Source: Leptothoe spongobia TAU-MAC 1115 (GTDB lineage: Bacteria > Cyanobacteriota > Cyanobacteriia > Phormidesmidales > Phormidesmidaceae). Taken from it: a DNA stretch of 61,965 nucleotides. The notes below the pieces were generated by a model. The model was given only the letters and a program-made list of their open reading frames with translations. It did no database searches and had not been told where the DNA came from. Numbering within the stretch: the stretch's first letter is position 1; every line of letters begins with the position of its first letter. This document shows, piece by piece, positions 34,329-43,244 of this stretch. Position numbers and translations under genes: made by a program. The stretch spans positions 1 through 61,965 of the forward strand of contig NZ_JADOES010000033.1 in NCBI RefSeq assembly GCF_018739885.1, read 5' to 3'.

Positions 34329-36011
34329 TTGCCAAGTGCCATGGCAGCAAAAACGATCCTGATCCTCACGGCTAATCCTTCGGATACTGGCCGTTTGCGT
34401 TTAGACAAAGAAGTTCGCGAAATCCAAGAAGGTTTAAATCTGTCAGCCGAACGCGACAGTTTTAATGTGGTATCGCAGTGGGCCACCCGACCCGATGATT
34501 TACGCCGTGCCCTGCTCAAGTACAAACCACAGATCGTTCATTTTTCCGGTCACGGTGCTGGCACCGAAGGGCTCTTGCTAGAAAGTGATACTGGCGCAGC
34601 GAAGCCTGTTAGTGGCCTGGCTCTGGCACAACTCTTTGACCTTTTTTCCAGTGTAGAATGCGTGCTTTTTAATGCCTGCTATTCTCAGGTACAGGCAGAG
34701 GCGGTTGTCGAACATGTTGACTATGTCATCGGCATGACCCATGCCATGGGCGATCGGGCAGCGATTGAGTTTGCCGTCGGTTTTTATGATGCGCTGGGCT
34801 ACGGTCATCCTGTGCCATTTGCTTACAAAGTCGGGCTATCGGCCATTGCCTTAGAAGGCATTGATGAAGTCGCCACCCCTATTCTGAAGGTACGCAAAGG
34901 GTTAGAAGAAGCTGCTGAATCGCCAGTATCGCCAGCAACGACACCGGAAATCAAGCAAGTTAAACCTGACCAGCCTCCAGAATCTACTAATAAACCCGTC
35001 ATCCTTGAGGAACCTGAAGGCCTGGTCCCGTTAGAATCACGGTTTTATATGGAGCGCCTACCCATTGAGACTGACTGCTATGAAACTGTCGTACGACCGG
35101 GTTCTTTGATTCGGATCAAAGCGCCTCGACAGTTAGGGAAAACATCGTTGCTGGTACGCACCCTGGCCCATGCCAGATCCCAGGGGTTTGAAACAGTGCG
35201 CCTAAGCTTTCAAACATCGGACAATGACACGCTGAATGACCTGGATGAATTTCTACAGTGGTTTTGCTGCAGTGTCACTGAGGAACTGGACCTGGAAGAT
35301 CGGCTGGCAGACTACTGGAAAGGGGCTCGGGGGATCGTACGCCGCTGTCAGCGATATTTTGAGCGTTACCTTTTAACTGAGTTAGACAAGCCGTTAGTGC
35401 TGGGTCTGGACGAAGTTGACCAGGTGTTTGAACATCCGAAAATTGCCACGGACTTTTTTGGCATGTTGCGGGTGTGGCATGAAGAAGGTAAGACCAACCC
35501 GATTTGGCGCAAGCTGCAGCTAGTGATTGTCCACTCTAAAGAGGTGTATGTGCCCCTAAGCATTAATCGTTCACCCTTTAATGTGGGCCTACCCATTGAG
35601 CTACGGGAGCTGAATGAGGATGAAATTGAAGCCTTAATCACTCGACATCAGCTTAGTTTGACGGCTCATCAAAAGCAGCAGTTGGTGGAGCTGGTGGGCG
35701 GTCATCCTTATTTACTCAGGGCTGCACTATACCAGCTGGCGCGAGGCCGCATCAGCCTGACCCAGTTATTAGAAGAAGCGCCCACGGAAGGGGGTTTATA
35801 TAGCGATCATCTGCGGCGACACTTGCTAAATCTAGAGGCTGATCAGGATCTACTTAATGCCTTTAAGCAAGTGATTCCCACCTATCGTCCAGTGCAAATC
35901 GGTTCGACGGAGGCCTTTAAGCTGCACAGCATGGGCTTGGTGAAATATGACGGCAATGCGGTGGTGCCGCTATGTGGTTTGTACCGGCAATATTTCCAAT
36001 CTCGGTTATAA
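34329..36011 (+). CDS. CHAT-domain protease fused to an AAA-like NTPase
   Basis: 560 aa. Residues 1-185 form a CHAT (caspase-like) domain with the catalytic pair H75 in IVHFSGHG and C117 in CVLFNACYSQ. A Pro-rich linker follows, then an AAA-like (AAA_35) domain from about 235, with P-loop KAPRQLGKTS, Walker B LVLGLDEVDQV and a winged-helix-like end. No TM segment. CHAT enzymes are activated proteases in prokaryotic signalling and defence. The next gene starts 37 bp later and carries a related AAA-like domain, so they likely work as a pair. The proteolytic target is unknown. Confidence 0.88.
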   Translation: MPSAMAAKTILILTANPSDTGRLRLDKEVREIQEGLNLSAERDSFNVVSQWATRPDDLRRALLKYKPQIVHFSGHGAGTEGLLLESDTGAAKPVSGLALAQLFDLFSSVECVLFNACYSQVQAEAVVEHVDYVIGMTHAMGDRAAIEFAVGFYDALGYGHPVPFAYKVGLSAIALEGIDEVATPILKVRKGLEEAAESPVSPATTPEIKQVKPDQPPESTNKPVILEEPEGLVPLESRFYMERLPIETDCYETVVRPGSLIRIKAPRQLGKTSLLVRTLAHARSQGFETVRLSFQTSDNDTLNDLDEFLQWFCCSVTEELDLEDRLADYWKGARGIVRRCQRYFERYLLTELDKPLVLGLDEVDQVFEHPKIATDFFGMLRVWHEEGKTNPIWRKLQLVIVHSKEVYVPLSINRSPFNVGLPIELRELNEDEIEALITRHQLSLTAHQKQQLVELVGGHPYLLRAALYQLARGRISLTQLLEEAPTEGGLYSDHLRRHLLNLEADQDLLNAFKQVIPTYRPVQIGSTEAFKLHSMGLVKYDGNAVVPLCGLYRQYFQSRL

Positions 36012-36048
36012 GTTGATTCATATCTGATGCACCCCCTCGGAAAAGATC

Positions 36049-39000
36049 ATGGCTGAGTATCGATATCAAGTGGGCGGTAGCTTGCCGCCAGATGCACAAA
36101 CCTATGTTGAGCGGGTAGCGGATGCGGAGTTTTACCAGGCGCTAAAGGCTGGGGAGTTTTGCTATGTACTGAACTCTCGGCAGATGGGTAAATCTAGCTT
36201 GCGGGTACGCACATCTGATCGATTACAGGCGGAGGGGGTGGTCTGTGCGTCGTTAGATATCAGTGGATTGGGGACGACTACTATTGAACCGGCAGAGTGG
36301 TATTTCGGGGTGATCGATAGTCTGGTGGATCGGTTGCAGATCGACCAGATTGCTCCCAGCTTTGACCTGGATGATTGGTGGGAGAAAAATCACAATCTGC
36401 CTCCTGTGCGGCGGCTTGGTAAATTTCTGAGCAATGTGCTACTGCGGACGATTGCTCAGCCCATCGTTATTTTCTTGGATGAGATCGACAGCGTTCTCAG
36501 CCTAGAGTTTGAGGCGGATGATTTCTTTGCGGTGATTCGGGAGTGTTATAACAACCGGGCGGATAATCCTGACTTTAACCGGCTGACATTTGCGCTGCTG
36601 GGGGTGGCCACACCGACGGATCTGATTCGCACCAAGGAGCGGACACCGTTTAATATTGGTCGCGCGATTCAGCTGACGGGGTTTGAGTTGGATGAGGCGG
36701 CACCACTGTTGCCGGGGTTGGCGAAGCGGGTGAGCGATCCGGCGGCGGTGTTGCGATCGGTGCTGCATTGGACGGGGGGACAGCCTTTTTTGACCCAGAA
36801 GGTATGTCAGTTGGTGATGCAAGCGGTGGAGCGGCAGCCGCTGCGTGGTCAGGGTGATGGGAGTGAGCTGGTGGCCCAGGTGGTGCATAGTCACATTATT
36901 GATAACTGGGAGATCCAGGATGAGCCGCCTCACTTAAAGACGATTCGCGATCGGCTGCGGAATAATGTGCGGGCGGGGCAGTTACTGAGTTTGTATCAGG
37001 AGATTGTGGAGCGGGGGCAGATTGCCCAGGATGGTAGCTCGAAGCAGATGGCATTGCGGTTGTCGGGGCTGGTGGTGGAGCAGGGGGGAGCACTGCAGGT
37101 TTATAACCCGATTTATCAGGCGGTGTTTACTCAGGATTGGATTCGGGAGTCTTTGGTGAGCATTCGGCCCTATGGGGAGAAGTTGAATGCGTGGGTGGCG
37201 GATCCGCAGGATAGTTTGTTGTTGCAGGGGGAGGAGTTGATCGAGGCTCTGGATTGGTCGGAGACTCGGAGTTTGGGGAAGCAGGACTATGAGTATTTGG
37301 TGGAGAGTCAGAAGCTGGGGTTGCGGGCGGAGTTGGCGGCAGTACAGGCGACGGTGGCGCAGCAGACTCATTTGTTGAATACGAAGAATAAGGCGATTCA
37401 GCGGGCTGATGATGAGTTGGCCGATGCGAAAGCGGATCTGCGACGGGTGCGGAAACGGACCCGTTTGTCTTCGTTATTGGGTATTGGTTTTGTGAGTGCA
37501 GCTATCTTTGGCACGGTCTTAGCTAGTAAACATGCAGTTGCGGAAAGCGAAAGAGCCAGTCAGGCCGCTCAACAAGTTGAAAGCGCAGAACAAAAACTAG
37601 AATCTATCGAAACCAGGTTTGAAAAACTAGAATTTCAAAACAATAAACTCGCGAAAAACAATGAAACCTTAGGAAACGCCAACGAGCAACTTAAGGAGGC
37701 TAATCAGCAATCTGCAGAAGATGTACAAGCTGCACAAACCGAAGCAGCAACAGCTAAACAACAGGCTGAGACTATTCGTGGACAAGTGGCAGGGCTTAAT
37801 CAAGACTTAGTAGCTAAAAATAATCAGTTGGGAAATGTTCAAACGCAGTTAACAGGGGCTCAGTCTGAACTAGGTGTACTAGAACAAAATGTTGGCACAT
37901 TACAACAGAGTGTTAACGATTTAGAACGAGAACGAATTATTCAGGAAGACAATCTACAAGAAACAGAAATACGATTAGCTGACACGTCAAGGCGTGCAAG
38001 ACGAGTTCGAGAAGCCCTACGATTTTCGATTGGCACGTTGGGGTTACAGCGGTTTAGAAATACATTTTATGAACTGGGTGGACTGAGGAACGCGATTGGG
38101 TATTTAGAAGAAGGACGAGAGAAAACTGAAAAGACCCAAGATAAAAGGGGGGAAAGTTATACCCACGGAAATATAGGAGAAGTTTATAACATTCTCGGTC
38201 AGTATCCTGATGCATTAGATTCCCATGAAAAGCATCTAACTATTGCTAAGCAAATTCAAGATCGACAGGGGGAAGGACAGGCCCTGGGGAATAAGGGAGA
38301 AGTGCTCTATAACCAGGGTAAATATCCAGACGCTTTAGAGTTTCATCAACAGCATTTAGCCATTACCCGTGAGACAAAAGATCGGCTAGGAGAAAGTCAG
38401 GCCCTAATGAATCTGGCGCGGGTGTACCTAGCCACAGGTGATCCGAAAAAAGCGCTAAACACTCACCAGGAGAGTTTAGACATTGCCATAGCAATCAAGG
38501 ATCGGTTAGGGGAAGGACAGATCCTTAGCTATATGGGCGATGTGTATGACTTTCAAGATGAGACAGATAAGGCCTTGGATAAATATGCTCAGGCGGTAGA
38601 AATTGCCGAAGCGATTGGCGATAGATTTGGCAGGGCAGATGGTCTGAAAAAAATAGCTGACATCCATCGTCGCCAAAGAAATTATGAAGCGGCTCTGACT
38701 CTCTATGACGAGACCACAGCCATTGCTGAACAGATTCAGGATGATAAGGGGCTAGGTGAGAGCCGCAAGGGCATAGGACAGATCTACGCGGATCAGTATC
38801 AGTATGATGATGCTCAAAAGTACTATCGTCTGGCTATAGATGATTTTTTTGAGGTGGGAGATAAGGCTGGTGTTGGAGAGATGCGCTTGACCATTGGACA
38901 ACTGTATGAAATTCAGGGACAGTATCCTGCTGCACTGAATGAATATCAGAAAGCACTGGAGATTCATCAGTCTATTGAAAATCGTAGTGGTGAGGCAAGT

Positions 39001-39972
39001 AGCTTAAATGAAATAGGGGAGACATACTGGCGGCAAGGGCACTATGGGGACGCGTTGAACTATTACACCCAGGCCTTAGCGATTCGTCGCCAGGTGGGCG
39101 ATCTCGCGGGTGAAGGCTCCACCCTCAACAACATTGGTGCCGTCTATCGCAATCAAGGACAGTATGGGGACGCGTTGGACTATTTCACCCAATCCTTAAC
39201 AATTCGTCGCCAGGTGGGCGATCTCGCAGGTGAAGGCTTAACCCTCAGAAGTATTGGTGCCGTCTATCGCAATCAAGGGCAGTATGGGGATGCGTTGGAC
39301 TATTTCACCCAATCCTTAACAATTCGTCGCCAAGTGGGCGATCTCACGGGTGAAGGCTCCACCCTCAACAGCATTGGCTTAGTCTATAACAATCAAGGGC
39401 TGTATGGGGACGCGTTGGACCATTTCACCCAAGCCTTAGCGATTCGTCGCCAGGTGGGCGATCTCGCGGGTGAAGGCATAACCCTCAACAACATTGGTAC
39501 CGTCTATGACTATCAAGGACAGTATGGGGATGCGTTGAACTATTACACCCAAGCCTTAGCGATTCGTCGCCAGGTGGGCGATCTCGCGGGTGAAGGCTTA
39601 ACCCTCAACAACATTGGCGGCGTCTATCGAAATCAAGGGCAGTATGGGGACGCGTTGGACTATTTCACCCAATCTTTAGCGATTCGTCGCCAAGTGGGCG
39701 ATCTCGCGGGTGAAGGCTTAACTCTATGGAACATTGGGGATACTCTGACTAAACAAGGGGATTATATTGCAGCATTACCTCCTCTATATGAGGCTTTTAA
39801 TATTTATGAATCCCTTGGTCTCAAATTTAGAAGCGATCGCGTGAAAGCATGGATTCAAGACGTACTTGGAGATATTAAAAATACTACCTCTGAAGAGGAT
39901 TATCAACAAAGATGCCGTGAGTCTGCCCAGGCAACAAATCTTCCTGTAGCTGAGCTTTGTCCAGCAGAGTAG
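36049..39972 (+). CDS. AAA-like NTPase with TM segment, coiled coil and TPR array
   Basis: 1307 aa. An AAA_35-type domain covers about residues 1-330 (VLNSRQMGKSSLRVRT P-loop, PIVIFLDEIDSVLS Walker B). A coiled stretch near 420-465 leads to one TM helix at about 473-492 (LLGIGFVSAAIFGTVLA), a long coiled coil (500-660) and TPR repeats from about 690 to 1275. The last six TPRs (39041-39760) are nearly identical 40-residue units. The plan fits a STAND-like sensor: TPRs detect, NTPase switches. A CHAT protease lies just upstream and is the obvious candidate effector. Immediately after the stop codon lie two REP-like palindromes. Confidence 0.88.
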   Translation: MAEYRYQVGGSLPPDAQTYVERVADAEFYQALKAGEFCYVLNSRQMGKSSLRVRTSDRLQAEGVVCASLDISGLGTTTIEPAEWYFGVIDSLVDRLQIDQIAPSFDLDDWWEKNHNLPPVRRLGKFLSNVLLRTIAQPIVIFLDEIDSVLSLEFEADDFFAVIRECYNNRADNPDFNRLTFALLGVATPTDLIRTKERTPFNIGRAIQLTGFELDEAAPLLPGLAKRVSDPAAVLRSVLHWTGGQPFLTQKVCQLVMQAVERQPLRGQGDGSELVAQVVHSHIIDNWEIQDEPPHLKTIRDRLRNNVRAGQLLSLYQEIVERGQIAQDGSSKQMALRLSGLVVEQGGALQVYNPIYQAVFTQDWIRESLVSIRPYGEKLNAWVADPQDSLLLQGEELIEALDWSETRSLGKQDYEYLVESQKLGLRAELAAVQATVAQQTHLLNTKNKAIQRADDELADAKADLRRVRKRTRLSSLLGIGFVSAAIFGTVLASKHAVAESERASQAAQQVESAEQKLESIETRFEKLEFQNNKLAKNNETLGNANEQLKEANQQSAEDVQAAQTEAATAKQQAETIRGQVAGLNQDLVAKNNQLGNVQTQLTGAQSELGVLEQNVGTLQQSVNDLERERIIQEDNLQETEIRLADTSRRARRVREALRFSIGTLGLQRFRNTFYELGGLRNAIGYLEEGREKTEKTQDKRGESYTHGNIGEVYNILGQYPDALDSHEKHLTIAKQIQDRQGEGQALGNKGEVLYNQGKYPDALEFHQQHLAITRETKDRLGESQALMNLARVYLATGDPKKALNTHQESLDIAIAIKDRLGEGQILSYMGDVYDFQDETDKALDKYAQAVEIAEAIGDRFGRADGLKKIADIHRRQRNYEAALTLYDETTAIAEQIQDDKGLGESRKGIGQIYADQYQYDDAQKYYRLAIDDFFEVGDKAGVGEMRLTIGQLYEIQGQYPAALNEYQKALEIHQSIENRSGEASSLNEIGETYWRQGHYGDALNYYTQALAIRRQVGDLAGEGSTLNNIGAVYRNQGQYGDALDYFTQSLTIRRQVGDLAGEGLTLRSIGAVYRNQGQYGDALDYFTQSLTIRRQVGDLTGEGSTLNSIGLVYNNQGLYGDALDHFTQALAIRRQVGDLAGEGITLNNIGTVYDYQGQYGDALNYYTQALAIRRQVGDLAGEGLTLNNIGGVYRNQGQYGDALDYFTQSLAIRRQVGDLAGEGLTLWNIGDTLTKQGDYIAALPPLYEAFNIYESLGLKFRSDRVKAWIQDVLGDIKNTTSEEDYQQRCRESAQATNLPVAELCPAE
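39041..39760 (+). repeat. Six tandem 120-bp repeats encoding TPRs
   Basis: Units of exactly 120 bp start at 39041, 39161, 39281, 39401, 39521 and 39641. Each encodes YGDAL(N/D)(Y/H)(Y/F)TQ(A/S)L followed by IRRQVGDL(A/T)GEG and a variable TLxxIGxVYxxQG end. Differences cluster in the variable end, as expected for recent expansion plus selection or shuffling. Confidence 0.95.
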
Positions 39973-40049
39973 CCTCCCGACAGATCCCCGGTTTCTAGGG
40001 ATCCCTTATTGCGAAGATCCTGGCCTTGGCTAGAAACCGGGGATCTAGG
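39973..40049. repeat. REP-like palindrome 1
   Basis: AGATCCCCGGTTTCTAG and CTAGAAACCGGGGATCT, a perfect 17-bp inverted repeat, bracket a variable middle. CCTCCCGAC lies at the left edge. It starts at the base after the stop codon of the TPR gene. Confidence 0.9.
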
Positions 40050-40055
40050 ACCAAG

Positions 40056-40136
40056 CCTCCCGACAGATCCCCGGTTTCTAGGGTTCTCCTATTGCTCAGT
40101 TCCTGACTTTGGCTAGAAACCGGGGATCTAGGCAGA
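40056..40136. repeat. REP-like palindrome 2
   Basis: Same 17-bp arms and CCTCCCGAC edge as REP 1, with a different middle. Ends with TAGGCAGAAG, 51 bp before the RAYT start codon. Confidence 0.9.
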
Positions 40137-40186
40137 AGTTTTCGCCTAGAGGGAACTCTAGACCCATAAACCCATCAGGCCTGACA

Positions 40187-40756
40187 ATGCCACGGCGCAA
40201 GACAGCGTTCCTACCAGGACAGTACTACCACCTCTACAACCGAGGCAACAATCGCCAAAAGATTTTCTTCGAACGCGACAACTATCTCTTCTTCCTACGA
40301 CGATTTCGCCATTACCTAGTGAATAGCACCCTAAATGTCAACGCCTATTGCCTGATGCCCAACCATTACCACTTCCTAGTACACCTATGCCAGCAAGACT
40401 TTTCACAAAAGATGCAGGCATTCACCCTGTCCTACACCAAGGCAATGAATAAACGCTATCGCCGCTGCGGATCCATTTTTCAAGGTAGATTTCAAGCAAT
40501 TCTGGTGAATAGTGATGCCTACTTGCTACACCTATCGCGATACATCCATTTAAACCCAGTGGAAGCAGGTTTAGTAAAACGCCCTGAAGATTGGGAGTTT
40601 TCAAGCTATGTGGACTATGTGGGGCTAAGGCAAGGCACCTTACCAAAGATGAAAAATTTACTAGCTCAGGTCGGTTCGGCCGATGCCTATCAACATTTCA
40701 CCAACACAGAACACATCGTGGAAACTCCGGAAATAAAGCAATTGATGCTGGACTAG
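40187..40756 (+). CDS. REP-associated tyrosine transposase (RAYT, Y1 family)
   Basis: 189 aa from the ATG for MPRRKTAFLPGQYYHLYNRG. The HUH motif is MPNHYHFLVH, and the catalytic Tyr is in LSRYIHLNPVEAGLV. GNNRQKIFFERDNYLFFLRR and RRCGSIFQGRFQAILV are family blocks. RAYTs are single-domain HUH enzymes that nick REP sequences; they are usually immobile themselves. Two REP palindromes precede and one follows the gene, within 35 bp of its ends, forming the classical REPtron layout. Confidence 0.93.
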   Translation: MPRRKTAFLPGQYYHLYNRGNNRQKIFFERDNYLFFLRRFRHYLVNSTLNVNAYCLMPNHYHFLVHLCQQDFSQKMQAFTLSYTKAMNKRYRRCGSIFQGRFQAILVNSDAYLLHLSRYIHLNPVEAGLVKRPEDWEFSSYVDYVGLRQGTLPKMKNLLAQVGSADAYQHFTNTEHIVETPEIKQLMLD

Positions 40757-40788
40757 CCCCCTTCGGAAGATCCTCGATTTCTAGCAAG

Positions 40789-40870
40789 CCTCCCGACAGA
40801 TCCCCGGTTTCTAGGGATCCCGTATTGCTAAGATCCCGGCCTTGGCTAGAAACCGGGGATCTAGGCAGAA
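40789..40870. repeat. REP-like palindrome 3
   Basis: Arms as in REP 1 and 2, 32 bp downstream of the RAYT stop codon; CCTCCCGAC at the left and TAGGCAGAA at the right. Confidence 0.9.
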
Positions 40871-41040
40871 TCTATCGCATCGTGACAAAGAAACCCCATT
40901 AAGGACATCCTAAAGCGAGCAAATCATCAGTGAGAATCCATTTTCACAAACCCCATATTGCAAAAATCCTGATATTGCAAGAGACCAGGGCTCTTTCAAT
41001 GTGAACGATCTAAACTGGAAACCAGTGGAGATCATCACCC

Positions 41041-41802
41041 ATGAAAAACCCCTTCCCTGGCATGAATCCTTATCTAGAGCATCCGGCTCTCTGGCATCAG
41101 GTCCATAACCGCCTGATTGTCGCTATTGCCGATGCCATCACCCCCCAGGTAGCCCCCAAATATCGAGTCTCCATTGAAGAACGGATCTACACCAGCGTAG
41201 AAGATGGCCTACTGGTCGGCATTGCCGATGTCGCCGTTGCTGGCAGACAAACTTCAACCACCACAATCACGACAGCCACCGCCACCAAGCCCATCCCCGT
41301 CCAGGTACCCATGCCAGCAGAGGTTACCGAGCGATTCTTGGAAGTACGCCTCACCCAGTCAGGCGATATCGTCTGTGTCATTGAAGTACTATCCCCAAAG
41401 AACAAACGGTCTGGTGTGGGTCGAGAAACCTATCAAGCCAAACGCCAAAAGATTTTGCAATCCCAAACAACCCTGATCGAAATTGATCTGCTACGAGGTG
41501 GTGAACCAATGCCTATCCTGGCATCGATCGAAGCACCCTATCGCATTTTGGTCAGTCGCGGTCATAACCGCCCCGCTGCCGACCTATATGCCTTTGGCCT
41601 AACCGAGCCGCTACCGACCATTCCCATTCCATTGCTCAAGGGGGATACTGAGCCAGTCGTCGATTTACAAGCACTGCTGAACGACATTTATACCCGTGCT
41701 CGGTTTGATCTATCCATCGATTACGAGCAGCCATTGAAACCTACCTTTGGTGAAGCAGAAACTGCCTGGGTAAAGAGCATTTTGGCAAAAGCTTCAGAAT
41801 GA
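41041..41802 (+). CDS. DUF4058 family protein
   Basis: 253 aa, beginning MKNPFPGMNPYLEHPALWHQ, the DUF4058 signature. Other blocks are VSIEERIYTSVEDGLLVGIA-DV, VTERFLEVR, VICVIEVLSPKNKR-type ETYQAKRQKILQSQTTLIEI and PYRILVSRGHNRP. The ExK-like arrangement and D-V-x-V segment suggest a nuclease-like fold related to PD-(D/E)XK enzymes, but no function is established. It is common in many copies in filamentous cyanobacteria. Confidence 0.9.
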   Translation: MKNPFPGMNPYLEHPALWHQVHNRLIVAIADAITPQVAPKYRVSIEERIYTSVEDGLLVGIADVAVAGRQTSTTTITTATATKPIPVQVPMPAEVTERFLEVRLTQSGDIVCVIEVLSPKNKRSGVGRETYQAKRQKILQSQTTLIEIDLLRGGEPMPILASIEAPYRILVSRGHNRPAADLYAFGLTEPLPTIPIPLLKGDTEPVVDLQALLNDIYTRARFDLSIDYEQPLKPTFGEAETAWVKSILAKASE

Positions 41803-41830
41803 TCGAGTACCGAGGTATCGGCTTGTGTGC

Positions 41831-42043
41831 CTATTCCTCCACAACCTCAATTAATTCTTCAATCGTTATTTCAAATGCCTTAGCTAGCTTCATTACAGCT
41901 GTGATATCCGCTGTTGCCATACCTTCCGAACGAGCATAAGTCGTAATTGTCGAGTACGGCACATCAGCCTTTGCTGCCACGTCCTTTAAATTCCAGCCTC
42001 GCTGCTGAGCCAGTTCTCGAATTCGCAGCTTAACTAAACCCAT
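41831..42043 (-). CDS. XRE family transcriptional regulator (small HTH)
   Basis: 70 aa, a single Cro/C1-type helix-turn-helix: IRELAQQRGWNLKDVAAKAD, VPYSTITTYARSEG, and LAKAFEITIEELIEVVEE. It covers the entire protein. Two copies of GAATACTCATTT lie within 70 bp upstream, on or near the promoter, so it probably controls its own gene. No obvious toxin partner is encoded alongside on the same strand. Confidence 0.9.
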   Translation of the reverse strand: MGLVKLRIRELAQQRGWNLKDVAAKADVPYSTITTYARSEGMATADITAVMKLAKAFEITIEELIEVVEE

Positions 42044-42065
42044 CGCCTCAGACTTGACAAAAACG

Positions 42066-42113
42066 AATACTCATTTCTAATATTTGAAGGTGCTCAAAAT
42101 GAATACTCATTTT
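42066..42113 (-). promoter_or_regulatory. Paired operator-like sites upstream of the XRE gene
   Basis: GAATACTCATTT occurs at 42066-42077 and again at 42102-42113, 36 bp apart. The second site extends to the imperfect palindrome ATGA-ATAC-TCAT. Spacing between three and four helical turns on one face fits cooperative repressor binding. Inferred from sequence alone. Confidence 0.55.
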
Positions 42114-42202
42114 GGCATCACTTCCCAAAAACAATCGCCCCCCGGCCTCAGAAACTGAAGGGCGACTGTCCTTTCGACCGAAACAAATTCGGAGATAACC
42201 CA

Positions 42203-42557
42203 ATGATATCAGTCCAACCGCCGCCCAGTGCGGTCACCGTTCAACCTGCCTGCTTACGGCCCGCCCACCTCAACGGCTACCAAGCCAAGCTACACCTCTG
42301 GTGCATCGTACGCCTACTGCCCAAAATGCAACGCATCGTTGTGGGACGTTTTCGCAAAGGCAATGATGCCGATCAACATGTGAAGTCCTTGAGGCATTTG
42401 CTTCCTCAACGTCCCCACACCCCTCGCACAAGAGGCTTACAGACTAACTGCTCAAGGTGCTCGCATGTTGGTCGGTGAGGTATTACGCTGCTCCGCATTC
42501 GCTCCACACCGTAAAACAAAAGTTATCGCATTCCGGGCTAGGAATTTTGCAGTCTAA
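42203..42557 (+). pseudogene. Small cyanobacterial protein gene, apparently frameshifted
   Basis: The first frame gives MISVQPPPSAVTVQPACL, LNGYQAKLHLWCIVRLLPKM and QRIVVGRFRKGNDADQHVKS, which reads like a conserved cyanobacterial small-protein family, then becomes Pro/Arg/Thr-rich and ends at 42478. From 42393 the +1 frame is open to a TAA at 42557 and reads FLNVPTPLAQEAYRLTAQGA, RMLVGEVLRCSAFAPH, KTKVIAFRARNFAV, which looks coding. One inserted base (or two lost) between 42393 and 42478 would join them. It could also be two overlapping genes or a sequencing error. Confidence 0.45.
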
Positions 42558-42569
42558 CTTCTGCAATCC

Positions 42570-43244
42570 TTAAACCTTCAGCTCCATAACCTGCTGACTA
42601 AACCATTGGGCCGCACTAATATTACTATCCGTCTCCAGCTTGGCAATCGTCTGCTCCAACAGATCAACAGGTAACTCCTTCAAAGCCTCAGACGTATCCG
42701 TCAGCTGATACTTGCCATCCTGAAGCACAAACACAAAAACACGACTACCCCGCACATCAATCACCCAATACTCAGGAATACCAAGCGCCGCATACAACTG
42801 CTTTTTCTCATCCAAATCACTCGCCAGAATCGTATCCGAAATCTCACCCACTAAGTCAGGTATCCGCCATTGAGACAAATCAACTCGCCGAGGCTGCCCA
42901 GCCTGCCATCGAGGATAATCATCCCCCAAATACAAAACCAAGTCCGGCGCACCCGCTGTATTTTGACTTTTTTCCAATAAGCATCGACCAATAGAACTGG
43001 CCACCTGATCGGGATGTAGGCTAAACCAAACATACAAAATCGCCGTAAACAAATCGCAAATCGTTGCGTGGTTAATCCCTTCCCAACCCATTTCGGTAAT
43101 TAGTAGATAGCCTTGATGGAAAAATAAACGGTATTGCTCCGAGGCTAAGTTATCGCGATAGCCAACGTAATCCTGCCAAGTAGCCCGTCGCCACTCTACA
43201 AAACTAGTTTGATTTTGAGTCGTTAAGGTAACTGTCGATGTCAT
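42570..43244 (-). CDS. Uma2 family (DUF820) restriction-endonuclease-like protein
   Basis: 224 aa. Uma2 features: FVEWRRATWQDYVGYRDN, LLITEMGWEGINHATICDLF, GAPDLVLYLGDDYPR, PDLVGEISDTILASDLDEKK and LGIPEYWVIDVRGSRVFVFV. The D-x-V...E-(I/V)-S core of the nuclease-like fold is visible. It differs clearly from the Uma2 gene at 33495. Function is not established for these proteins. Confidence 0.9.
   Translation of the reverse strand: MTSTVTLTTQNQTSFVEWRRATWQDYVGYRDNLASEQYRLFFHQGYLLITEMGWEGINHATICDLFTAILYVWFSLHPDQVASSIGRCLLEKSQNTAGAPDLVLYLGDDYPRWQAGQPRRVDLSQWRIPDLVGEISDTILASDLDEKKQLYAALGIPEYWVIDVRGSRVFVFVLQDGKYQLTDTSEALKELPVDLLEQTIAKLETDSNISAAQWFSQQVMELKV

Noticed and set aside
36982..37371. Leu/Gln-rich minus-strand frame inside the AAA-TPR gene
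   Set aside because: Its composition is an artefact of reading a conserved GC-rich coding region in antisense.
39041..39760. Regular tandem repeats that might be taken for a CRISPR array
   Set aside because: 120-bp units without spacers, in frame inside a TPR gene; no cas genes are present.
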